Shown: positions 25,837 to 35,000 of the stretch, piece after piece
Position numbering within the stretch: the stretch's first letter is position 1
How the letters are laid out: each line of letters starts with the position of its first letter
Origin: Lentisphaera araneosa HTCC2155
GTDB taxonomy: Bacteria > Verrucomicrobiota > Lentisphaeria > Lentisphaerales > Lentisphaeraceae
Reading direction: 5' to 3'
DNA: 64,000 nucleotides
Assembly: GCF_000170755.1 (NCBI RefSeq)
Contig: NZ_ABCK01000011.1
Location: 62,001-126,000 of the forward strand
Program-made: the position numbers and the translations under genes
Notes under the pieces: model-generated
What the model saw: the letters and a program-made list of their open reading frames with translations, nothing else
Told to the model about the DNA's origin: nothing
The model's database searches: none

Positions 25837-26786
25837 GACTTAACAAAATCTTCAATAAATTCATAGACTTTTTCACTACATTGCGCCCTCAGTAAATCGT
25901 GGCAGTCATAATCATCTACACAGAGGTTATCTGTTTTATAGTGTTTAGCAAAACGTTTTATTTCCTTGGGGTTCACAATGCTATCCCCCGAAGACCATGC
26001 TAAACCCAAGTTAACTCGCTCACTCAAGCTAGACATATCTTTAGCGCGCAATTCTAACATGAGTTCTTGAATGGCATTCAAGTAAGACAAAGGAACTCGT
26101 TTAGCAATCAAAGGGTCATTCTGAAATATGAATTGCTCTTTGCGCAACTCACTCACATTAGGGCTCACTTCATTACAAGGTATACTCCACTTAGCTTGAC
26201 TCAAATACTTACCTAGCATTTTTGTTCCTGGGAAATTTAGATAGCGCATTTCGTGGACGAGCTGCAAAATACCATTAAACATCATGCTCATCGGTTTAAG
26301 TAAGCCTCTCGCCTTCGGAATATTGACTCGAAGTGCAGGACTTAAAAGTAGAGTTTTTTTCAGCCGTGGCGAGTTATAACGCTCAGATAAAGCCAAAGCT
26401 AACAAGCCCCCCATGCTGAACCCTACAATAATGATCGGCTTATCCGATTGTAATTCTATCAAGCGAAGATCCTCCTCTAGCTCCTTCAAATGACAGAACA
26501 TACTCACCGTCTCTCTACTCTGATGATATTCTCTCTCCAACTCAGAGCCTACCAAATCATGTCTCAGTAAATCTAAGTTTTCTGAACCATCAAGATAAAA
26601 TTTTTGGATTTCTTTAAACGCTGAGCTCTGTAAACCGCGCTCACCATGACCTAAATGAGTTGGAACATGAACCTGGCAACCATGAGACTGTAAAAACTTG
26701 GCCAAATCATACATGCGGCCTTCATGTTCACAGAGCCCATGCAACAAAAGGCACTCGTATTCCGCTGAAGCGTTCTCAAATTTCAT
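25833..26786 (-). CDS. Alpha/beta hydrolase (monoacylglycerol lipase-like)
   Basis: 317 residues without signal peptide. LLLHGLCEHEGRMYDLAKFL (oxyanion region), HLGHGERG, nucleophile Ser124 in GFSMGG; a C-terminal VDDYDCHDLLRAQ carries the likely catalytic His. The layout matches 'serine aminopeptidase S33 / monoglyceride lipase' (Hydrolase_4). Substrate unknown. It overlaps truC by 4 nt and shares a base with the preceding gene. Confidence 0.85.
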   Translation of the reverse strand: MKFENASAEYECLLLHGLCEHEGRMYDLAKFLQSHGCQVHVPTHLGHGERGLQSSAFKEIQKFYLDGSENLDLLRHDLVGSELEREYHQSRETVSMFCHLKELEEDLRLIELQSDKPIIIVGFSMGGLLALALSERYNSPRLKKTLLLSPALRVNIPKARGLLKPMSMMFNGILQLVHEMRYLNFPGTKMLGKYLSQAKWSIPCNEVSPNVSELRKEQFIFQNDPLIAKRVPLSYLNAIQELMLELRAKDMSSLSERVNLGLAWSSGDSIVNPKEIKRFAKHYKTDNLCVDDYDCHDLLRAQCSEKVYEFIEDFVKS

Positions 26787-27796
26787 TACTTCTCTTTACT
26801 CGCTTTACGGGGGCCTTCAAAATGTTCTTTATTTTGATATTGAGGTTTAATATTTTTTCGTGTAGCATTTTCAAAAAGTTTTAGCGCTGGCTTTGGATCT
26901 TTATTTTCTGGTGTAAAACTCAAAAGCATTGGACGGTGATCCGAAGCAATGAACCAATGAGGTGAATGAGGAATTACCAAAGTATCATAGTTAATTTCGC
27001 TTAACATCGCATAAGAGGAGAAAAAGTAATCAATCCGTGAATATTCGTCACTTTTATCATAATAATGTGTCCAAGAAGCATGACTTTTATCGTAGGGACG
27101 CAAATCATATAAACGCTTTTCTGCTTTATAGCGTCGGTATTGAATTTCTTTTATAGGAGAACTATCGAAAGTATCATTCATATCCCCTGCCACAATAATG
27201 TTCGCTTCTGGCTCTTTTTTCAAAATTTCATCTACCAAGTAATGCAATTGCCTGGCCTCATAACGCCTCATATCGGTCTGTCCCAAGGGCGTTGGAATCT
27301 TCGATTTTAAATGCGCTCCAATAAAATGGAGTTTATAAGAATTTTGCCATTCAAAGATGCAATAGGCAAATCCCCGGGACACAAAAACTTCTTCACTCTT
27401 GAGTTTAAACTTCACCCGTGTTCTATGATCAACTTTCACTGGTGGGAATTTAGCCAAAATGCAGAGTCTTCTTAGGGAGTCGGGGCCTTCAACAATTGAT
27501 TTAAAGGTGTAATGAACTTGCCTTTCAGCTAGGTCCTTAAGCAATTCATCGAGTGAATCACCGTGACCTAATTCCGACAACAAAACAATATCGGCATCAA
27601 TCTGTGCGATTACATTAGCCGTAGCCTGACGCGATACAGAACTTTTGAGCTGATAAGATGATTCGGAAGGGTTGTAATTATAAAGGTTGTAAGCAAGAAT
27701 ACTTACAGATTCGGGTTTGAGTTTAATTTGTGCTTGAACAACTATTGGAAAAACAGTTGCAAGCAAAAATATAAACTTCGCAGACCCTCTCTTCAT
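26786..27796 (-). CDS. Secreted endonuclease/exonuclease/phosphatase (EEP) family protein
   Basis: 336 residues with a signal peptide (MKRGSAKFIFLLATVFPIVVQA). EEP motifs: AYNLYNYN, DADIVLLSELG (metal Glu), FIGAHLKSK, VAGDMNDTFD, SRIDYFF and SDHRPMLLSF (catalytic His). The family cleaves phosphodiester or phosphomonoester bonds; secreted members include extracellular nucleases and sphingomyelinases. The C-terminal ~35 residues are basic and low in structure. It lies 3 nt after rsfS. Confidence 0.87.
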   Translation of the reverse strand: MKRGSAKFIFLLATVFPIVVQAQIKLKPESVSILAYNLYNYNPSESSYQLKSSVSRQATANVIAQIDADIVLLSELGHGDSLDELLKDLAERQVHYTFKSIVEGPDSLRRLCILAKFPPVKVDHRTRVKFKLKSEEVFVSRGFAYCIFEWQNSYKLHFIGAHLKSKIPTPLGQTDMRRYEARQLHYLVDEILKKEPEANIIVAGDMNDTFDSSPIKEIQYRRYKAEKRLYDLRPYDKSHASWTHYYDKSDEYSRIDYFFSSYAMLSEINYDTLVIPHSPHWFIASDHRPMLLSFTPENKDPKPALKLFENATRKNIKPQYQNKEHFEGPRKASKEK

Positions 27797-27799
27797 TAA

Positions 27800-28204
27800 T
27801 TAATACGTATTACGACGCATTAATTCATCACGGAGAATTTGATTCTCAGGGCAATCCCAAGGAGTATCTTGTGAGTTACGCATCCAAAATTCTTCGATGT
27901 TATAGTGACGACGAGCATCAGGATGAAAAATATGTAATATGACATTTCCATAATCTTGCACAACCCAATGACTCTGTTCATCAGCATCGACTGTATTATA
28001 ATCCATGTCTTTATGCTTCAAGTCCATGTGAACTCGTGTTGCAATTGCCTTCAAATGTGGCTCTGAATTACCTGTGCACACAACGTAAAAATCTGTGACC
28101 GTTGAGGTTTCTCTCACATCAATTGTTTTAATATCAACAGCTTTTAACTCTTCACAAAGGTCGGCAATGAGCTTTGCTTTTTCTTCTGAACTAATTTGAC
28201 TCAT
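27800..28204 (-). CDS. rsfS: Ribosome silencing factor RsfS
   Basis: 134 residues. Family signatures: DIKTIDVRETSTVTDFYVVCTGNSEPHLKAIA and WVVQDYGNVILHIFHPDARRHYNIEEFW. It binds uL14 and blocks 30S-50S joining under starvation. It overlaps the 3' end of nadD by 14 nt; nadD-rsfS is a widespread gene pair. Confidence 0.96.
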   Translation of the reverse strand: MSQISSEEKAKLIADLCEELKAVDIKTIDVRETSTVTDFYVVCTGNSEPHLKAIATRVHMDLKHKDMDYNTVDADEQSHWVVQDYGNVILHIFHPDARRHYNIEEFWMRNSQDTPWDCPENQILRDELMRRNTY

Positions 28205-28820
28205 TATATAATCCTTTGTCCTTTATGTATTCCATGACTTGGGGAATCACAAGGCTTTCGTTAACTTTTCCTGTCGCAATTCCTTGGCGAATCTCTGTAG
28301 AAGAAATGTTATTTTGTGGTCCATCGTCAATGATCCCGCGCATCAAGTTCTCAACTTGACGACCCGCAAAGCGTTCAATCAAGTTAAATTGGAATTGTTT
28401 CTTTACTCCAGGACGACCATAAGTAATCACTGGATAATCTCTAATAATATCGGCGTATTTATACCAAGTGTGCAAAATCTCTAAATTATCCATACCAATG
28501 ACTAATTTAAAACGTCTCGAAGGCATTGCTGTCTTCAAAGCGGTTAAAGTATGGATAGTGTAAGATTCACGATAGTTGTTTTCGATTTCATAATCCGAGA
28601 TCAAAAACTTTTCTTCATCTTGTATAGCTAGTTCTAACATCGCTAAACGGTCTTCCGAAGAGGTGATTTTTTGACCGCTTTTGTGGGGTGGACGAGCACT
28701 GGGAACAAACATCACTTCTTGCGCCAACTCTCTTTCAAGAATATCATGCGCCAAGGCTAAATGACCTTTATGAACTGGGTCAAAAGTTCCGCCCAATACT
28801 GCAGTTTCAATTATTTCCAA
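28191..28820 (-). CDS. nadD: Nicotinate-nucleotide adenylyltransferase
   Basis: The frame has no early ATG. TTG at 28820 has AGGA 8 nt upstream and gives MEIIETAVLGGTFDPVHKGH, 209 residues; TTG 28829 is the alternative. The nucleotidyltransferase (T/H)xGH motif (GGTFDPVHKGH) and the ISSTEIRQ motif are present. It transfers AMP from ATP to nicotinate mononucleotide in NAD synthesis. First gene of the nadD-rsfS-EEP-hydrolase-truC-gph series. Confidence 0.95.
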   Translation of the reverse strand: MEIIETAVLGGTFDPVHKGHLALAHDILERELAQEVMFVPSARPPHKSGQKITSSEDRLAMLELAIQDEEKFLISDYEIENNYRESYTIHTLTALKTAMPSRRFKLVIGMDNLEILHTWYKYADIIRDYPVITYGRPGVKKQFQFNLIERFAGRQVENLMRGIIDDGPQNNISSTEIRQGIATGKVNESLVIPQVMEYIKDKGLYNESN

Positions 28821-28906
28821 TTTTCTCAATCCTATACTTTAGAACTTACTATCAAACTTAATGTGCTAAGATCAGAATTCAAAAATCAGCACGCCTATTA
28901 TTACAT

Positions 28907-28940
28907 AAAAAAAGGGCTAATCCGATTAAGGATTAAGCCC
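28907..28940 (-). terminator. Rho-independent terminator after the tRNA-Arg pair
   Basis: On the minus strand, GGGCTTAATCC/GGATTAGCCC (one bulge) with a 6-nt loop followed by seven T. It sits 6 nt downstream of the proximal tRNA gene. Confidence 0.8.
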
Positions 28941-28945
28941 TCAAG

Positions 28946-29019
28946 TACACCCATCAAGATTCGAACTTGAGACCTTCTGGTTCGTAGCCAGACGCTCTAT
29001 CCAGCTGAGCTATGGGTGC
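28946..29019 (-). tRNA. tRNA-Arg(ACG), no encoded CCA
   Basis: 74 nt. Acceptor GCACCCA/TGGGTGT (G1-U72 wobble), D-arm GCTCAGCTGGATAGAGC, anticodon stem TCTGG/CCAGA with loop CTACGAA (anticodon ACG, read as ICG after TadA deamination), T-arm with TTCGAAT. Discriminator A; the next bases are CTT, so CCA must be added enzymatically. Confidence 0.95.
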
Positions 29020-29031
29020 ATTTTGCTTAAG

Positions 29032-29108
29032 TGGTACACCCATCAAGATTCGAACTTGAGACCTTCTGGTTCGTAGCCAGACGCTCTATCCAGCTGAGCT
29101 ATGGGTGC
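29032..29108 (-). tRNA. tRNA-Arg(ACG), second identical copy with encoded CCA
   Basis: The 74-nt body (29035-29108) is identical to the copy at 28946-29019; here the discriminator is followed by CCA (29032-29034). The gap between the two is only 12 nt, so both are surely on one transcript, ending at the terminator at 28907. Confidence 0.95.
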
Positions 29109-29272
29109 CTGTTAAGCGCCATCAGTATAAAAAGTATTTACCTTTTATCAAGACAGTTCATTAAAAAAAATGTGATTTTTTCGATTGAATTAAAATTCGC
29201 AGAAGATTTTTTGTCGAGACCTCCTATATTCACGCATCTTTATAATAAAAAACACTCAAAACAAGGCTGTCC

Positions 29273-29866
29273 ATGAAACTTTTTAAGTACCTCACTTACT
29301 CCTCACTCCTCGCCCTACTCGCAAGTTGCGCCAGTGACGACAACACCTACACACGCTCTGAGTCACGTGAACCTAACATGAACATTCCAGGTGGATCAGG
29401 ACCTCTTTACGGTGACGGCGACACCATAGATAATGGCCTCCCTCCAATTGAAGATGGCACTTTCGTTAATGACAGTGATATAGGTGCTGTACTTAACAAC
29501 AGTGAACATGGCACTCCAGTTGCTCACGACATAGAGCCCGTTTACTTTGCTTTTGATAGTGCAGCTGTCCGCAGTGCGGAAGACGCAAAAATCCAAGCCA
29601 TTGCTGAATTCCTCACTTCTAACCCGAGCTTCACTCTCGTCATTGGCGGCCACTGCGACGAACGCGGTAGCGACGAATACAACCGCACTCTCTCTGAAAA
29701 GCGTGCTCTATCAGTAAAAGAATCACTCCTTAGTGCTTCTCCAGATTTAGAAATGCGTATCGAAACCGTTGCCTACGGCGAAGAAAAACCCGCTGTGGTT
29801 GGTGCCGATAGTCAGTCATACGCAAAAAACCGTCGTGCTGAATTCGAAGTTTACGACGCTAACTAA
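29273..29866 (+). CDS. pal: Pal-like OmpA-domain lipoprotein (first copy)
   Basis: 197 residues. Lipobox LASC (Cys19), an acidic Gly/Asp-rich linker to ~residue 85, then an OmpA C-terminal peptidoglycan-binding domain: VYFAFDSAAV, GGHCDERGSDEYNRTLSEKRALSV, AYGEEKPA, KNRRAEFEV. This is the layout of Pal, the outer-membrane lipoprotein of the Tol-Pal system that binds peptidoglycan. No tol genes are adjacent. The second, similar gene begins 2 nt after its stop. Confidence 0.9.
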   Translation: MKLFKYLTYSSLLALLASCASDDNTYTRSESREPNMNIPGGSGPLYGDGDTIDNGLPPIEDGTFVNDSDIGAVLNNSEHGTPVAHDIEPVYFAFDSAAVRSAEDAKIQAIAEFLTSNPSFTLVIGGHCDERGSDEYNRTLSEKRALSVKESLLSASPDLEMRIETVAYGEEKPAVVGADSQSYAKNRRAEFEVYDAN

Positions 29867-29868
29867 TC

Positions 29869-30468
29869 GTGAAATTTAAGACTTTACAAATCTGCACTTT
29901 CCTTGCAGTCATTAGTTTAATGACTGCTTGTCAATCCACAGAGGATGGAACTTCTGGCTCTGGTGATCTTGCGAACTCCCCAAATACCCAAGAAGCCGAC
30001 CCCTCAAGTAAAGTTTTCTCACCCGAGGATCAATCTCCCGAGCTCAACCCATCAACTAGTATTAGTGATGGCCTATTTTCAAAAGGTGGTAAAAACCCTT
30101 TTGATTTAGATGGTGAAAAAATCCACCACAACTTCTCCCCCGTTTATTTTGGTTTTAATTCAGCCTCAATTGACAAGAGCAACCTAAGACCTTTAAAAAT
30201 CCTAGCCAAGTACATTGCCGACAACAAAGACTTCCACCTAGTTATATCTGGACACACTGACGAAAAAGGTTCTGAACAATACAACCGAATCCTAAGTGAA
30301 AAACGCGCTCTTGCCGTCAGAGAAAAGCTCATCTCATTCTACGATATAAAGAATAAAATCCACACGATTGGTATGGGAGAAGAACAACCCGCAAGTCTCG
30401 GTGACTCCATCAAAGACCATGCAAAAAATAGAAGAGCGCAATTCGAAATCATTGCCGTCTCTAAATAA
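29869..30468 (+). CDS. Pal-like OmpA-domain lipoprotein (second copy)
   Basis: 199 residues from a GTG start 2 nt after the first copy. Lipobox MTAC (Cys21), a Ser/Pro/Asp-rich linker, then the same OmpA domain: VYFGFNSASI, SGHTDEKGSEQYNRILSEKRALAV, GMGEEQPA, KNRRAQFEI. The two OmpA domains are clearly homologous; the linkers are not. This looks like a tandem duplication with divergence, both proteins exported and binding peptidoglycan. Which one serves Tol-Pal cannot be told from sequence. Confidence 0.9.
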   Translation: MKFKTLQICTFLAVISLMTACQSTEDGTSGSGDLANSPNTQEADPSSKVFSPEDQSPELNPSTSISDGLFSKGGKNPFDLDGEKIHHNFSPVYFGFNSASIDKSNLRPLKILAKYIADNKDFHLVISGHTDEKGSEQYNRILSEKRALAVREKLISFYDIKNKIHTIGMGEEQPASLGDSIKDHAKNRRAQFEIIAVSK

Positions 30469-30494
30469 GTAACCCCACAAGTTTAACTCCCCAC

Positions 30495-31853
30495 ATGTCC
30501 AAAGAAAAAGTTCTTATCAAAACTTACGGTTGTCAAATGAATGACCGTGATTCCGAAGCCGTTGAAATGGATCTACTCAAGAGTGGATACGAAATCACTA
30601 CGGAAGAAAAAGATGCCGATGTCATCATCCTCAACACTTGCTCTGTTCGCGATCAAGCCGAACGTAAAGCTCTCGGTAAAGTTGGGAGCCTCATAAAATT
30701 ACGTCGCAAAAACCCTAAGCTACAAGTTGGCGTTATTGGGTGCATGGCGCAAAGTCGCGCAGATGATATAGTAGAAAAAAATGCTCACGTCAACTTCGTT
30801 GCTGGCACCGACCAACTCCACAAGATCCCCGAACTCATAGAAAAATCTAAAGATACAGAAGATGCTCTTATCGAAACTGGATTATCTAGAGATATTATGG
30901 AACGTCTCGACAATCACCCCGAAGGTCAGATGAACGCATCCGTAGCTATCATGCGAGGATGTAATGAATACTGCACCTACTGCATTGTCCCATTCACACG
31001 TGGCCAAGAAAAAAGCCGCACAATTGCCTCAATCATTGCCGAAGTAAAAGCTCTATCCGAAAAAGGTGTTCGCGAGATCATGTACCTCGGTCAAAATATC
31101 ACGGCATATGGACTTATCGAAGCCAGACGAGATCGCACTTTCAACAAGGAAGTTTCTCCTTTTGCTGCACTACTTCGTGAAACAGCTAAAATTGAAGGTA
31201 TCAAACGAATTCGTTTTACTTCACCTCACGCGCGCTACTTCAACGATGACTTAATCGACACCATTGCAGCAGAACCAAAAATCTGTCGCGCCATCCACTT
31301 CCCTCTGCAATCGGGTTCGAACCGCCTTCTCAAAGTTATGCGTCGTCGTCACACAGCTGAAGAGTTTCTTTCTTGGATCAATAAAATGAAAGAACGTATC
31401 GATGGCATCACTTTCACAACTGACCTCATTGTGGGCTTCCCTGGCGAAACAGAAGAAGATTTCAAAGCTACTCGTGACATGTGTAATGAAATTGATTTTG
31501 ATCAACAATTTATCTTCCGCTACTCAACGCGTAAGAATACCCCTGCTGCTCAAATGCCGAATCAGTTAGATGAAGAAACAAAAATTGAGCGCAATCAGAT
31601 TTTACTTAAAGACCTCGAAGAAAGACTGACCCATAAAAATGAACAACGCGTCGGCACTATTGAAGAAATTATGGTGGAAGGCGTCAGTAAACGCAATGAT
31701 GATAAATGGACTGGACGAACCACAAATTATAAAATTGTGATTTTCGATCCACAAGAGGATGTCAAAGTTGGCGATCTCATCAACATCAAAATTGAGCGCG
31801 CCACACAACACGCCCTCTACGGCTCTTATGTCGAACACACCAGTAAAGCTTAG
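30495..31853 (+). CDS. miaB: tRNA-2-methylthio-N6-dimethylallyladenosine synthase MiaB
   Basis: 452 residues. UPF0004 domain with TYGCQMND and further Cys at LNTCSVRD and GCMAQ (second Fe-S cluster), radical SAM domain with Cys156, Cys160 and Cys163 (CNEYCTYC, IVPFTRG), C-terminal TRAM domain (VEGVSKRNDDKWTGRT). It methylthiolates i6A37 in tRNAs reading UNN codons. It sits 26 nt after the second Pal-like gene and has its own terminator downstream. Confidence 0.97.
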   Translation: MSKEKVLIKTYGCQMNDRDSEAVEMDLLKSGYEITTEEKDADVIILNTCSVRDQAERKALGKVGSLIKLRRKNPKLQVGVIGCMAQSRADDIVEKNAHVNFVAGTDQLHKIPELIEKSKDTEDALIETGLSRDIMERLDNHPEGQMNASVAIMRGCNEYCTYCIVPFTRGQEKSRTIASIIAEVKALSEKGVREIMYLGQNITAYGLIEARRDRTFNKEVSPFAALLRETAKIEGIKRIRFTSPHARYFNDDLIDTIAAEPKICRAIHFPLQSGSNRLLKVMRRRHTAEEFLSWINKMKERIDGITFTTDLIVGFPGETEEDFKATRDMCNEIDFDQQFIFRYSTRKNTPAAQMPNQLDEETKIERNQILLKDLEERLTHKNEQRVGTIEEIMVEGVSKRNDDKWTGRTTNYKIVIFDPQEDVKVGDLINIKIERATQHALYGSYVEHTSKA

Positions 31854-31872
31854 TCTTCATAACACCTCACAC

Positions 31873-31908
31873 AAAAAGCCTTCACTAACACAAGTGAAGG
31901 CTTTTTTA
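31873..31908 (+). terminator. Rho-independent terminator after miaB
   Basis: Stem AAAAAGCCTTCACT/AGTGAAGGCTTTTT around a short loop, followed by T residues. Confidence 0.85.
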
Positions 31909-31923
31909 GTCCATAAGCTTAAC

Positions 31924-31950
31924 AAAAAAACCTAGTGAAATATCACTAGG
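31924..31950 (-). terminator. Rho-independent terminator after pyc
   Basis: On the minus strand CCTAGTGA/TCACTAGG (31931-31938, 31943-31950) with a 4-nt loop, followed by seven T. It lies 51-77 nt beyond the pyc stop codon. Confidence 0.8.
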
Positions 31951-32000
31951 CTTTCTTTATCAAGGAGCAGAAACTCCTCAATTTAATTGAAAGGAAAAAA

Positions 32001-35000
32001 TTACTTATAAACCATAAGTAAGTCTTTAGCTTTCACATTGTCTCCAGCAACTACCAAGACTTCGCCAACCACACCATCGCGCTCGGACATGATAGTCGTT
32101 TCCATCTTCATAGCTTCCATAACTGCGATAGGCGTATTCTTGAGAATCTCATCACCTTCTTTAACGTGAACGTTCACTACTAAACCCGGCATTGGAGCAC
32201 CAACGTGATCCTCATTGCCAAGCTCAGCTTGACGACGAGCCGTAGAATTAGCTGCAGCACTTTCTGTCATTATATTGATTGAACGCGGCTGACCATTAAG
32301 CTCAAAGTATACAGTAACTTCGCCATCTTGGTTTTCACCACCAATAGCCACAAGTTTGATAAAGAGAGTTTTACCTTCATCAAGTTCGATCTGAACTTCT
32401 TCGTGCATTGGTAAACCATAGAGGTAAACTGGCGTTGGGATATTCATCACTTCGCCATAAATACGCTTGTGATTCGCAAAATCAACAAAAACATCAGGGT
32501 ACATTACATAAGCCATCAATTCAGCATCAGTAATTTTACGCTCTAATTTTTTCTCGACTTCGGCACGAACAACAGTTAAATCCATTGGATCTTTGTGAAG
32601 ACCAGGACGATCCGTGAAGTAATCTTTGTCTTTCAAGACTTTGTTGCGTATATCATCTGGGAAGCCACCTTCAGGCTGACCTAACCAGCCCTGCATCATA
32701 TCGACAACTGACTGCGGGAAAGCAACGTCTTTACCACCTTGAATAAGATCACTTGCCTGTAAATTGTTAGCCACAAGCATCAAAGCCATATCGCCGACTA
32801 CTTTTGAGGAAGGTGTTACTTTTACGATATCACCAAAAGTTTCATTCACTTGACGGTAGCGATCACAAACTTCGAACCAACGCTCTGCTAAGCCGAGGCT
32901 AGATGCTTGTTGGAATAAGTTCGTGTATTGACCACCTGGCATTTCGTGACGGTAAACATCTGCCGCGCCATAACGCTGCGAGGTTTCAAAAGCTGAGTAG
33001 TATTGACGAACGACGCCCCAGTATTCACCTGTACGCTCGAGTGCTTCGTATTCCATACCCGTTTCGCGCTCAGTATAACGCATCATTTCTACAAGAGTAT
33101 TTAAGTTCGCCTGCGAAGTCAAACCAGAAAGAGGACCGAAGGCACAGTCAACAATATCAACACCTGCTTCAGCGGCTTTAACTAAAGTCGCGAGCTGACC
33201 TGAACTTGTATCGTGTGTGTGTAAGTGAATTGGAATGTTGACTTCGGCTTTTAAAGCTGAAATCAATTCAGATGCAGCGTAAGGCTTTAACAAACCTGCC
33301 ATATCTTTAAGAGCAATCATATGCGCACCTAAAGACTCGAGCTCTTTAGCCATTTTCACATAGTATTCGAGAGTATACTTAGTGCGCTTCGTGTCTAAAA
33401 TATCACCCGTGTAACAAACTGTAGCTTCACAAATTGCGCCTGTTTTTAGAGTCTCTTCAATCGCAACTTTCATATTCTCAACCCAGTTAAGTGAGTCGAA
33501 AATTCGGAATACATCCATACCTTCTGCAGCGCAACGCTGAATGAATTCGCGTACAACGTTATCTGGATAGTTCGTATAACCTACGCCATTTGATCCGCGG
33601 AAAAGCATCTGAAATAAGATATTTGGACAAGCTTTACGCAATTTGCGTAAACGATCCCAAGGAGATTCTTTAAGGAAACGCATTGATGTATCGAAAGTCG
33701 CCCCACCCCACATTTCCATAGAGAATAAATCGCTATGTTCGCGAGAGTAACGCTCAGCCACATTGAGCATGTCGTGTGTTCTCATACGAGTCGCGAAAAG
33801 CGATTGGTGAGCATCGCGCATGGTTGTATCTGTAACGAGAAGTTTTTTCTCTTTTAAAATTTCTTGTGTAAAAGCCTCAGGACCTAACTTCAATAGACGG
33901 TCACGTGACCCTTCCGGGCGCTCTTTAGAAAGATCCATTGCAGGCACGGGAGCAATTCGACGAACGACCTCTTTCGGCTCATCTTTACCTTTTAACAGTG
34001 GATTACCATTAACTGAAACCTCACCTAAGAATCTTAGGAGTTTAGTTGCGCGGTCACGCTTTTTAGGAAAGTGGAATAACTGTGGTTTTTCATCAATGAA
34101 ACGAGTTGTGCATTTACCCTCTAGAAAGTCAGGCTCATTCACTAAGTTGGTTACAAAAGGAATATTAGTTTTTACACCACGAATACGAAATTCCTGCAAA
34201 GCACGATTCATGCGCTGGACAGCATCTTCGAAAGAGGAACCTGCAGAAGTCACCTTTACCAGCATCGAGTCATAATAAGGAGTCACTAAGGCACCAGAGA
34301 AAGCTGTACCCGCATCCAAACGGATACCCATACCACCTGAAGAACGGTAGTGTTCAATTTTACCATAATCTGGAATGAAGTTATTAGCTGGATCTTCCGT
34401 AGTAATACGGCATTGGAAAGCATAAGCATGCACTTTAACATCACTTTGTTCAGTAATACCAATTTCAGTAGAATCTAGTGGGTGACCTTGAGCGACTAAA
34501 ATTTGGCGCTTTACTATATCTAAACCCGTGACTGTTTCTGTAACAGTGTGTTCAACTTGAATACGTGGATTAATCTCAATAAAGAAGAACTTGTTTGTCT
34601 CAGTATCGAGTAAGAATTCGACTGTACCTGCATTCTGATAATCAACCGATTTACAGATACTAACGGCAGACTGACAAATATCTTCTCTTAGTTTTTCAGG
34701 AAGCCCCACAGAAGGTGCCACTTCGATGATTTTTTGGTGACGGCGCTGAAGCGAACAGTCTCGATCATACAAATGAACTAGGTTACCGTGTAAGTCACCA
34801 AGAATTTGAACTTCAATATGTTTCGCTTTAACAATGAATTTCTCGATAAAACATTCATCAGAACCAAATGCTGTTAAAGATTCACGCTGAGCTTCTTCTA
34901 ATTTTTGTTGTAATTCATGGGCACTATTGACCACGCGCATACCGCGACCACCACCACCGTGAGCTGCTTTAACAATAACAGGAAAACCCAGATCATCCGC

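Noticed and set aside
28761-28970. Open frame of 69 codons across the nadD start and the tRNA terminator
   Set aside because: Shadow of nadD, terminator and tRNA; no ribosome site.
29031-29276. Open frame of 81 codons covering the second tRNA-Arg
   Set aside because: It is the complement of a tRNA gene; the peptide is the familiar false translation of tRNA-Arg sequence.
33820-34275. 151-codon plus-strand frame inside pyc
   Set aside because: Antisense shadow of a strongly conserved enzyme; no ribosome site or family likeness.
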